Source of the DNA: Phalacrocorax aristotelis
Taxonomy: Eukaryota > Chordata > Aves > Suliformes > Phalacrocoracidae
Direction of reading: 5' to 3'
Assembly (NCBI RefSeq): GCF_949628215.1
Contig: NC_134276.1
Coordinates: 135,470,125-135,534,124, forward strand
DNA: 64,000 nucleotides
Shown here: piece after piece, positions 1 to 12,300 of the stretch
Layout: every line of letters starts with the position of its first letter
How positions within the stretch are numbered: position 1 is the first letter of the stretch
Made by a program: the position numbers and the translations under genes
Notes under the pieces: model-generated
The model's database searches: none
Seen by the model: only the letters and a program-made list of their open reading frames with translations
Told to the model about the DNA's origin: nothing

Positions 1-109
1 GTTGCTTAAATATGAAACATACCAAACCTTTAATCCTAGGCCATGAATTTTGGCTCCAGTTCAGCCACCTGTGTTTGAGGATCTATGTGTGTATTTTCTC
101 ATTTTCCAG

Positions 110-337
110 GCGACTCATAAAGTATACCCCTACTGCCATGCCAGTTCCTGGGTTGCTCCATATTATGAAGAAGGCTATCTGCAACTAAAGCGCTTTTACT
201 CTCCTAGTAGTAGCTTCCTCAAAATTGAGCCCAGGTCTGAGACACTCAGCTGTGGCTCCTCCACAGAGGTCCGCGTGAACTATATCCTTACTCCAGAGGC
301 CATAGGAGAGCAGAAGAAAATTGTCTTCTACTACCTG
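110..337 (+). CDS. A2M: Gene 1 exon 12 (MG4/MG5 region)
   Basis: This 228-base, phase 0 exon runs from acceptor ttttccag to donor gtaagc. It holds YPYCHASSW, whose Cys matches human Cys431 (interchain disulfide), then [12 protein letters not shown] and LSCGSS (human Cys470). The same exon in gene 2 is also 228 bases. Bases 1-109 are the end of intron 11. Confidence 0.9.
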
Positions 338-3300
338 GTAAGCTTGCACCTGCCATACAGGGAGGTTGTCACTGGTAACTGTAGCAGGGCTGGAGACAGA
401 ACCTGTGGTTTGTTGCAGCAGGCTTTAAACACTTCCCCATCATCCTTCACATGTTCTTTTCCCACAAAAAGGAGGGTCTGTCTTAGGAGCAGAAGAGTAA
501 GGATGTCCCAGTGCCCCTGGGTGAGCAGTGGGATTCTGCCTCGGGGAGGCATGGAGCTGCTGAGCAGGGTGCGAGCAGCAGACATACAGCCCAGTTGCTC
601 TCCTCTCAGGTTCCCCCACTTCAAGGTTTGGCTCATGCGTAACCTCAATCACAGCAGGGTTTCTCTTTCCATTCAGGTGATGGCCAAGGGAATCATTAAG
701 CAAGCGGGCACCCACATGCTGGATTTGGACCAGGGAAGTGGTGAGTTCCTCTCCCCTGCCAAATTGTCGCTGTCCTGGGAGGCTAGGCTACCGTGGCAGG
801 CGTACAGATATATATCCAGGGATCCATGTCTCCACGTCCTCTAACATATGGGAAGAGTTTGAGCTTTCTTTTCCCTGCCTTTATTTAGGCTTTGCACAGA
901 TTTGCTCTAATTGCCTGTGCCAGCTGTCTTACTTCTGACACTGCATTTCTGGGGCTCCAAGCGCTCCTAGGAGACACAGACTGATGGTCTCTTTTTAGAA
1001 ACTGAACCAAAATTGAGCACACTTATGGACTGGAAAACAGGACTTGAAAGAGGCCTTTTCAGTTAGACTGTGAGACTTATGCATTACTGGGAGCACCAAT
1101 TAATCCCACTTGGAGGCCTGCAGTTTCATTGTGGCTGGGTTGAAGTTCAGCATGAAGTCAAACCTAGAATTTTGGATGCTCCAAGAGCAGGCTTCCTGTA
1201 CCTTAACCTTTTGCTCTTGTTTTGTTTACTAGCCAATGGGGTCTTCTTGCTCCAGCTGCCTGTACAAGCTGATATTGCTCCAGTGGCCCAAGTGCTTGTC
1301 TACACCACTGCCCCCAGCACGGAGGTGATTGCTGATTCAGCCAAGTTTGAGGTAGAAAAGTGTTTCAGCAATAAGGTAAGTGTCCACTTGTGGAGGGAGC
1401 AGCCATCAGACTGCAGCGTGGCCAAGCTCATATATTTAGATTTAGCCTGGCTAGGCTCATTTATTTAGATACGCTACCACTGGACAAGCCACCTATCAGT
1501 TGTTCTAGGTAGCTTCACTGCTTACTGGTTTGTGCTAGCTTGGAGAGCAGCTGCTGGAAAAAAGGCGCTAGCAGGGATGACACTGATAAACACCCTCTTA
1601 GCAACTAGTCACAGCCACTGATCTCACAGAGGGTCCCGGGTAAGAAAAAGGGAGGCCACATGACTTAAGTCATACTGCAACCCGTGTATTTCACTCCATT
1701 TCCCACAAACTCATTCCAGCAATGAGGTGGCTGCTTGTGTGATCACAGGGCAAAAATGAAACTCATGCAGCCCCAGTCCAGGCTAACACTTGTCAGGTCT
1801 TTCAACTGCCATACAACTTATCCTGTCATTTTATTTTCTGTTGTACGTAAATGCAGATAAACCTGCTGAGCAGTGCGCAGTGGTTCTTGTATAGCAATGG
1901 TGAGACTGAAAGAGTGCAGGAAAATAAAGCCTTTTTTCTCTGAACATGTGGACCATTGCTCTCTTACAGCCCCACATATTCCTTATGCAGAAGAGCAGAT
2001 CGATGTATGAGCAGCCCCAAGAACGACCTCAAAAAACCCTGTTGGGCCTTCAGAATCATAGACAGGACACTGCTAAGGGCAGTCCCGTGTCCTGCTAAAA
2101 CCAAAGCTAAATGCGTTCTTGAGACTGGTGTCACTGCAGGAGCTTGGTCTCCTGAATTTTTGTTCATAACTTAAAGGTCATACTATGCACTGCATTAAGT
2201 GCCAAGTGATTTACATGCTTAGATACTGCTTTCCTCTCTGAAAGCATCCTGAATTCAAAGCTGTTGTCAGACCAGATAGCGCAGACTTTGGGCTACCTCT
2301 ATGCTAGACAGTTTTTCTAGTAGCAAGCTTGCTATAGCCCTTGTTCTGCCATTTCCTGAAGAATCTTGTTTTTGCAGTCTCAAGATTATGAGTCCACCCT
2401 AGGAGAGGTGAGGGGTGTCAGCAGAAAGCATGCTGTGGTCGGGCTGGGACATGAAGGAGACTGGCAGCTGATGCCGCTTTGTCAGGCAACTTGTTTACTC
2501 TAAGGATGCTTTGATCATTGCATGTTAGGGGGGTTTGTACTGCTGAGGAGAAGGAAGATTTATTCAAGTCAGCCGTCTTATTACAAAACCATGTGAGGTG
2601 GTGATGACAACAACTTCTGCTAGAAAGAACTTCCAGGGCAGAGGTTGGTAGAGGGTTGTTAGAGTTGTGAGTTAGGTTTTGGGGAAGGCACACAAGTCCA
2701 GCAGGCCTCAACCAACAGGCCAGTTCTTCAGGATCATTACCAGCCAGTAGATATTGCAGAATTGCTCCAGGGCATCACTGCTTCTTGTGTTACCAAAGAA
2801 TCTGCTAAGCACATTCTTTGCAAGCCTGTTTTCCCTCCACAGACAAGATCTGGTTGCAGTACAGAGACTGGTCCTAGTTCAAGACCATGGCCAGCTGCTT
2901 GAACAGATCTAGCCACTATGTGGGATTATCTCATCACATTCACGGCCGCCAAAACTGCCTTAAAAGTTTTATAAGCAATTGCGATGCTGGAAGTTGCCAA
3001 GAACTGTTAGTGCTGATTCCCCTGGTACTGCAGGAAGGAAACTCAGCTCTGCAATAGCACAGAGGGAATGTGTGTGGGGGTGTGTGTGCATGTGTATGTG
3101 GGCTTTGTAAGTTTGGAACTGATGGACTCCACTGAAGGGAAAAATCGTGCAAGGGTAGGACATCTGTGACGTAACTTTTCCTGCGGCTACAGGTGGACCT
3201 GAGCTTCTCTCCTTCTGAAGGCCTGCCTTCTTCTGATGCTCACTTGCTGTTCAGAGCCTCCCCGAACTCCCTCTGCGCTGTCCGTGCTGTGGACAAGAGC

Positions 3301-6300
3301 GTTCTCCTCATGAAGCCAGAAGCTGAACTGTCACCCAGCTCTGTAAGTGCTTAGTCTGTGGAGCAACTTGGAGCCTGGTCAGAGCAAGTGCAGCCCAGTG
3401 CTGGGGTGGAAACTGTGAACCTCTTGTCAATGCTGACACAGGAAAGCTGCCCTGTGCTGTTTCTGGTCTTCCTTCAGTGGGCAAAAAGAGGAGAAGTGGG
3501 CAGCAGCTGTTTCTTAGGGGTTTTGTGCAACTGTAAGGGTGGCAATTAGGAAGCTCTTTTAAGGTGGCTGCTTCTCTTGGCCAGAGCCAAACACTGTTGT
3601 GAGTTTGACGATGATTTTTCAGTTATCCTCTGCATTCTCGGAGTAGTGTCTGGAAGCGTCAGAGAGTTTATTCCCCTCATGCCAAGCAGGAAACGACAAT
3701 CCTTGAGTAAGGACAAAGGACTGCAGGTGGGCTGGCCACTGTCATTTTTTTACACATTTGAGCCATAATAACCAGAGTAAGTTGCTCTCCATAACGAAAG
3801 AGGCAGTATCTCCAAATTTGGATCTCTTTTTTGATCCCAGATTCCCATTGCTCCCACCACGTGGAGGACCATGGCATTGTTCTTGTACGTGAGGTGACTG
3901 TTCTGGTGCTTGCATCCAACTCCCTCAGTTGTGTTTTGCGAGAGTGGATACTGAAAATGTCAAATACCCTGGATCTTTCTGCCTAGGTGTACAGCTTGCT
4001 GCCAGTGAAGGAGTTGCATGACTATCACCATGGTCCAGACGTGCTCTTGGAGGAGCCCCTGGAGAATTGCATCCCCTTGAAGAAGATAGTTCTGAATGGG
4101 ATCACCTATTCTCCAGTAGTGGAGATGAATGAAGAGGACACTTACAGCATCCTAAAGGTATAGCATGGCTAGGGAGTGGAGTGGGAGAAGGACTGAGAAT
4201 GCTCAAGCCTTCTGTGGCGTGATGCAACATAAGAAGGGGAGGGTTTGTGAATATGAATGATCTGGCACTGATTTTTATCCAGAGGCAAGTTGAGTGAGAG
4301 TCATAAGCTTCACCCGTCTTGCCAGCTTTGCTCTTGACTTGGTGGAGAAGGGATCAGTCTCAAAGGTTTCTTCTTACAGGAGAAGCTTTGAGGTTGACTT
4401 GAAATGAGGTTCTAACAGGACGTAAACAATCCTGTGCCATTACAGTTACCCCAGATAAAGCCCTTGAGCTGCATCGTAGCCACAGACATTTCCTTCCAGA
4501 GACAAAACTCTGTATGTACTTCCTGGCTCATCCTGACCCCTGGGCTGGAATTGGACTGGACCCAGTACCCTAGAGAAAGAGGGGATCTATGCTTTGGCCT
4601 GTCTGAGACACCCACAGACCCAGGGTTGAGGGGTTTTCCTCAAGGTCCAACCGACAGACAGTAACAGCTTCTGTTTTTGAGGCAGTAAAATACCAATGTC
4701 AGTTCTGCTGTGTAAACCTCAACAGGACTCAGTAACAAATAAACTTGTTGGATTTCTCTCCCATAGGAAATGGGTTTAAAGGTTTTCACAAACACCAAGG
4801 TGAGGAAACCTTGGTATTGCAGCACTGAGAATTACGTGACTGCAGGAATCCACCTTGCACCACCTCCAATGATGTCTAGAGGACCTCTGTATGCAATGAG
4901 GACAGCCGGTAAAGGAACTGGGTCTTGTTATCAGCTCTGTTCTAAACAGAGATCCTGACTGTATTTTGGGGTGAATACTCAAACAAGAGCTGGGGTTGTG
5001 GGTTGAACCCTTGGAAGTAGTGCTGAAGTAGTGGGTTCACAGACGTCAGCTTCTGCATGAGTATGGGACATATCCCTGTTGCTGGGTTGTGAAGGTCTAC
5101 AGACAAGCTTTGATAATTCCACATTAGAAATCTGCAGAGCCAGGTACTTTTCAAAGACTGTGGCAGAGCAGAGGATATTATTCTGCTGATGATTTCTCTG
5201 CTCACTAGGCCTTTGCACTAGACTTCTTTTCCTAGATATCGCTTAAGGGGTTTCCAATATCATCTTCAGTCTGCCCTCATTGACTCACCCGGTTTTATGG
5301 ATGGTCAAGACCAGATGAATTGATGAGAAAAATTTCAGTGACAAGTTGGTAGACTTTGGAGGCTTTGAATGGTAAGCTGCGAGTGGCAGAAGTCCAGTCT
5401 GAAATGGACCCACCCTATTTCTAAGGGCTATCTCAACTCTTACACTGTAGCTGTGTGGGAGAGAGAACTGGTCATGTCATCATCCAGAGTCTGATATTAA
5501 GGGAAATACCTGGAAAATCTAGGTTATTCTAGCTGGATAACTGATTGAGAGAGTTCTCCCTTGGCACAAGAACCTGTACTTTTGTACATATCTAGTTTTA
5601 AGACAATTTCAACTTCTGACACGGGTTGCTAAGATGCAGGATAGGTGCTTTTTAATTATTTTAAACTGAAATAGGCAGCAGTAAAAGGAGTAAAATACCG
5701 TGATAGACAATGCAAGCAAGCCACTGTCTCTCTTGCTAGAAGCTATGTGATACGGCTCTGATAGCATCTTTCATTCCTGACTTGAGACCTTCTCAGACTT
5801 TGGAGGTGCTTGTTGCACAGATAGTACAGATACTTGTTAGCTACATGATTTTTATCTAAAATTAGAAATTGATTTAACCAAAGTAAAGATGGGCAAAACT
5901 AGAATTTAGTTATGAGCTTTTCTTCTTTATCTCTGTGGGGGAACTACTGGAGAGAGTTCAGCGGAGAGGTACAAAGATGATCAGGGGACTCTTATGAGGA
6001 AAGGCTGAGAGACTTGGGTTTGTTCAGCGTGGAGAAGAGAACACTGAGGGGGGATCTTATCAATGCTTATAAATACCTAAGGGGTGGACGTCAAGGGGAT
6101 GGGGCCCGGTTCTTTTCAGTGGTGGCCAATGACAGGACAAGGGGCGACGGGCACAAGTTGGAACACAGGAAGTTCCACCTGAATATAAGGAAAAACTTCT
6201 TTACTGTGAGGGTGACAGAGCAGTGAAACAGGCTGCCCAGAGAGGTTGTGGAGTCTCCTTCCCTGGAGACATTCAAAACCCGCCTGGATGTGTTCCTGTG

Positions 6301-9300
6301 CCCCCTGCTCTAGGTGTCCCTGCTCAAGCAGGGGGGTTGGATGAGATGATCTCCAGAGGTTGTTTCCAACCTCTCTGTTACAGCTCTTTGTTCCAACATC
6401 CTTTTTTAAACCTTGTAAAGTGTTGCCCCACGTACTTAGAGGTTCACTGGAGAAGAGCAAGAAATACTAGAAGGCTAGCTCTTGCTAATAAACCCTGACC
6501 CTGAAACCTCACCGCAGTTGGTACCAGTGCTCACCACAGCCACAGCAAACATCAGCTGCCAACAAGGCTTCTGATGATCACATAGGTCACTGCTTTCTCA
6601 GGGTGAAGCACAGTGCTGATGTAGATCTTGCTTGTTTGGAATTATCAGTAGTTGATAACTTTTCCATCTCATCACATTCGGTTAATGCAGATAGACTTTA
6701 TGACACGTTAAGCACTCCTGAAGAGCTGACCGAGACAGTCCGAAAGTATTTCCCAGAAACTTGGATTTGGAGTTTAGTATCTGTAAGGTAAGTACCTTCC
6801 TTTTTAATAAAACTGGTTTTATAAGGTGAAGACATGAATCCCTACATGTTTGCCAAGCCTTTTCAATGCCAAAAAGTCCTTCAGTGTTTGTAGAGATCAC
6901 TTGGCAATCCTCTGAGATGGAATTACCTTCAGCTGTGGTTAGGTTTGTCCAAGGAGTGGTCAAGGGTCTGGAAGAAGACATGAGGTGGCCCTACAGTAAC
7001 AAACATATCGTGCCCCATCATTCCCACAGGCAGTACTGTTCAGTAGGCCGGAAGGGGCACAAATAGTCACCAAAATGCCATAAAAAATCATCCCTCTGTC
7101 CTTGCTCTCTGTGCTTCACCAGCTCTGAGGGAAATGCTGATCTAGGCGTGACCATCCCTGACACCATCACCGAGTGGAAAGCCAATGCGTTCTGTACTTC
7201 GGCAGACACGGGCTTTGGCCTGTCCCCAACAGTGTCCCTCAGAGCCTTTCAGCCCTTCTTTGTAGAGCTCACCCTGCCCTACTCTGTGGTGCGTGGTGAG
7301 TCCTTCACGCTGAAAGCCACCGTTTTCAACTACCTGACTGCCTGCATCAGGGTAAGTAAGATTCAATTCCTCTCTGTACCTGTGTACCCTCTTGTACACC
7401 TCTTACCTTAACCTAGCCTTCTTACCTTATCTCTGAGTAGCCCTGGACCCTTCACCCCTGAAATGCTTATGTTATTCCTCCTACGTCCTCCAAATGCAGA
7501 ACCGACAACTCCAGCTCCCTGTTCCTTTGCTACTGAAGAAATGGCTATTGCTATGGCTTCCTAGCTCCCTGTCTCTCATGATCACCCTTCCTTGATTGCA
7601 TTTCTCTCTACAACTGGCAGGTCAGTGTGACTCTGGCTCAGTCTGCTCATTTCCTGGCTGCTCCAGTGGGAAAGGAAGAAAAATCTCATTGTCTCTGTGA
7701 GAACGAGAGGAAAACTGTGGCTTGGCTGGTGACTTCCAAATCTCTAGGTAAAGGTCTCAAAGTGCAAACTGCAGGGATGGTTTCCCTGTGCTGTTCTCCC
7801 CATCCAGTGTTGGGTGTTAGAGCAACACAGTTTCCTGGGAAGCACTGCAGCTGCGTGTCTGTCTCATCTGGGGTTATTTGGGAGGCAAAGGCCGGTAGAT
7901 TCCTAGTGTCCAAGGCTCTGTGTGGCACCAGAGGCCATCAAGCCTTGCAGCCCTTGGACAGCACCTTCTGAAGCCAGAGACATTGCTGGCCAGCAGGGAT
8001 ACTCTGTCAGCTTTACCTCTCCCAGAGATTAGACAACTGCCCTATGGGATCTTCATACTTTGTTTTCACTGTTGTTACATGCTGTGGTAGCAGCTGTGGT
8101 GTGCATGTGGCATAGCAGTGTGCTCAACAGCAATGGGGCTGGTGAGTCCCAGTGCTGTGGTGTCCTAGGCTCTGGAAAAGAGTCAATAAAATAGAGTCAC
8201 CTTTCAATGGCAATGCAGCTCATCTGCTCCAGGATGGATTCTGATACAGACAGCTGTGCTCCCGTGGGAAAAGCAGGGCCCAGGTGTGCTGGGGAATCCC
8301 CAGCCATGGGCCTGGAGGCTGAAACTCCTGGAAGTGGCAGTGACTGCCTGGCAGGGCTGGCTGACCCCTGTTTCCTCCAGGGCAGGTGGAGCTCTCGGTG
8401 AGCACTGAGGCCCTGCAGAACCAGCAGCCCTGTGGGAATGTCATTGTGGAGACCCCTGAGAAAGGGCGGAAGGACACGGTCATCAGACAGCTGCTGGTGG
8501 AGGTATGTGGGCTGTGGGAAAGGGAGGACTGAGCTTTCCCACAGGCTAGAGCATCACTGTGATGCAACTGGACAGGATGATAGATAATCTCATGTAGGCG
8601 CGCCTTCCCATGAAAGGTTCATCTCTATACTTACATCATCATCTCTATACTTACAGCATCTTTATACATCCCTACACCGCATAAAGACTGCAGCTTAATA
8701 ATGCTGTGCAATGTGTCTCCCAGTACTCTAAACCTTCCCTATCCCCTACTGTAGCAGGGCTCCTACTCCAGTCCATCCTTCCCTCCTACCTGTCACCTCC
8801 TTTTTCAACACACCCTCTTTACAGCCTCTCTCTTCCTTTTGAGACACCTCCAGTAAGTTTGCCAGTCATCACCTGCTGCCTCTCTGCTAGTTGAGTGGCC
8901 AAGCAAACTGCCTCTTAAGCCAAGTGTTATGCAGTTCTGGATTGCTACGATAGTCTGGCACCAGGACGAAAGTGGGGGATTCACAAGCACCTATGGAAAT
9001 TTGATGCCTGTAAAGTCCCCTCAAACTCCAGATATTATAGAAGTCCCTGAAAACCTCTTCAGATTTTACAGCTTATCCACTTCCTGTGGCAAGAAAAGTC
9101 ACTGATGTAATGTGGTACAGAAGGAAGTATTATGTGGCAGTATTGGATATCCTTTGTAGGAAAATGCTAGTTGATTTTACGGGGTGTGGTAATCTGGCAG
9201 GTAGATTCTACGTTCTTAGCTTTTCTCCGTATCATAAAACCCGCTAATGTTTGCCTACTGTGTCATATGTATCCAGTAGCACCCCCAGATATTACAGTGT

Positions 9301-12300
9301 ACAATGTCTTCCCTTTCTATTATCGATAGACACAATTTTTTTTCCTTAAAGCATCCGCAGCGTTATGATAAATAGCACTGCAGACATCTGTTAAGGACAG
9401 CCCTCTAGAGCAACTGTAAGCTGTTTCTAACAAAAGCACTTGCTGTAATGCTGCAGTCCTCTTGTTACAAGGATGTTAAGTATCTCTCGATGTGTACAAT
9501 AGTTGCAGGTCATCCATGCGACAGTCCTGCAGCGTGCCCCTTTTCTTTTCCCATCCTTCTGCCACATTCAACACTAAACACTTTGGATCATGTTTATTTT
9601 ACTTGCTTAAATTATTATTCCAGAGCTGTGTATTTCAGGGAGTGTTTGTGACTGCCTCTCCTTCTCCAGTTCAATCACGTTTCTTTTCACGTATCCCTCT
9701 GTCCTTGCTGAGGATTCCTCTTTCTGTGTGTACTTCCTGTCTCACTAACTTCTCTCCTCTCTTGTTTTCCTTCATCGCACCCAAGCCTGAAGGAGTTGAG
9801 AAGGAAACAGCCCAGAACTCTGTGCTCTGTGTTAAAGGTAAAGCCCTCTCTCCCCACCCTCTCCATTTGTTCCTGTGTGGTTTGATGGCTGGGACGTGCC
9901 TGGAGGAGGAAGAGAGTGCTGCCTCTACCATATTCCAGCTAGGCCAATGTTTTTAGGTAATCAAAACATGCCCCATCAGCTGGGAGCCTGAGACGTAAGA
10001 CAGAAGAAAGACCTAGAGAATGGACCATCCTGGCCAAGCATCAGGGTATGAGCTAGGAGAGATTTAGCATGCCTTTGCATTCCTGTTCTTTTGTGTGCTG
10101 ACACTGGAGTTACAAGCACTGTCTCCTGTTTTCTAGCGTATCCAGGAAAAAGCTGTAGGGACGTGATGTACAGTGCCTAACGGTGGCTGGGGGTGCTCTT
10201 ATGCAGAGGTTGCCTTAGAGCCAGGGAAAAACAAAGTGACTGAAGTCAGGTCATTTCTAATAGGAAGTGTTCCTGTTGTTTCCCTGAGGCCCTCTCCCCT
10301 TCCATTAGCCATTCCTTGGGACTGCACTGAAGCTGTTTGGGTGTTGTTTCTCCCTCAGGAGTGCCTGTGAAAGAGAAGTTTTCCCTGTTGCTGCCCTCAA
10401 ATGTGGTACAAGACTCAGGCAGAGCATATTTCTCAGTGCTGGGTGAGTGTGCAGCCTGGGAGAGGAACCATGTGCTGCTTCTGCCCCTCTGTGTTGGCCT
10501 CCTACCTCACAGCTTTTCTCCTGGTTTCCAGCACACCCCATTCCTGTCTTTCACCCCTTCTGTCTCAAACACTTTCCCTTCCAGTTGTGCTCATCCTTTT
10601 CCCCTTCCTGCGTGTCCTTTTGGCCAGGGTTCTCTGGCAGTGCCCTAACCTTTCCCTCATTTCCCTCTTTTCCTTTTTTCTGCTGTTCTGTGTTTCATTC
10701 CAGGATCTTTATCAACCCATCTCCTGCTTCTCTCATTCAGTAGCTCCCTCTGATTCTGATAGCCATCCCTGAGCGTTTTTAATATCCCTCTGGTGTCTCC
10801 TGCTCCCCAGGTGACATCATGGGCACTGCCATGCAGAACCTGCACCAGCTCCTCCAGATGCCATTTGGCTGTGGGGAGCAGAACATGGTCCTGTTTGCAC
10901 CCAACATCTACGTCCTGGAGTATCTGAACAAGACAGGGCAGCTGAGTGAGGAGGTCAAATCCAAGGCCATTGGATACTTAGTGAGCGGTGAGCTGGGACA
11001 GGGCTTTTGATTCTGGTTTGGCTTTTTTCCAGATCCTGCCTGGGGTGGTGCTGTCAAATGTTTGCCAGAAATGGAAAGAGAGCTTCTCTCATGCAGAGGC
11101 GGTCTCTGCTGTATGCCTGAGAAGGCCCTTTGATGCTTTTTCCTTTATTGCTTTATTTCCTTTGTTGCTTAAGCATGAGGGTTCCTGATCATAGCACCCC
11201 TTTTCTCCGCTCCCTAACGGTCTTGCAGTGCAGTGCAGAGTTGTCAGGTGACCTGCTACAGTGACATGTCCATTGTCCTTAATATGTCCTGCATTCCCTC
11301 TGAAGAAAGGCAGGTGTCGCTTCTCCCCATGCAGTACAAGCAGTGCATGGAGGTGGTGGGAATGTACCAGTACTTGTTATTGGCTATGATAGGACTGACC
11401 TACTCCTCTCTCCTTTGCCTTTGCTGATACAGCTGTTTTTCTGTTCCCCCATCCCTCAGCAGACTTTCTGTGGCATCTGAATCTTGCTTTAACTCTCCAC
11501 TGCAGGTTATCAGAGGCAGCTGAACTACAAGCACCCAGATGGCTCTTACAGTACCTTTGGACCACGCTATGGCCAACAGGGGAACACCTGGTGAGATTTC
11601 AATGTCACCTATGCCCCCCCTATACACCTCTCTTTCTCACCTACACATTTATTATAAACGCTGTGTGAGAGCAAATAGGAAGTGCTGTTGTAGACCAGCA
11701 GGCTTTCCAGAGCTGTTGTGGTCCCTGTGCTGCCTCCTACTTAAGTAGGCTGCATCAGCCAGTGACGTGGCTGAAGCACATCCTCCCACCCACGGCTCTG
11801 AGGAGCACAAGAGGCAAGAAGGAAATGGAGATAAATGGGGGAAGAAGGATTTCACATCCTGACCGAGGAAGGGTGAGGAGTTGCAGTGGCAGCTTTAGAG
11901 TAGCATCTGCTAAGAAAGCTTCTGGGAAAGGTGTTTCCATGGAAGTGGAAAGGATGATAATGCAAGAGCAGTGACGTATGGTTTTGTTCAAGAGTGTCTG
12001 AGTGTTACTAAGCAAAGACAGCCTGGAGGAGTGTGGGTGTTGCCAGTGGGTCATACTGCAAAGTTTTGAGTTGCTCCTGCATATCATTGCCATGCATTTG
12101 CAACTTTAGCTAAGGGTAAGAATGGATGATTTCATCCCCTTCAGTTTGCTTTTAGTTTCTGAAACAGTACTTGGCTCTTGACAGCACGTTGGCTTCTCAC
12201 CACATTCCTGCTTCTCCTCCATAACTGATTGTAACAACTCTAGCAAAATCTCTTCTAACATGTTCTTTACTTTAAACCTCTGAAGAGTTCTGGGAAGCCC

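Noticed and set aside
6783-6784. Earlier donor (atct|gtaagg) at the end of gene 1 exon 18
   Set aside because: It would break the phase into exon 19. The donor at 6788 gives the conserved [11 protein letters not shown] join.
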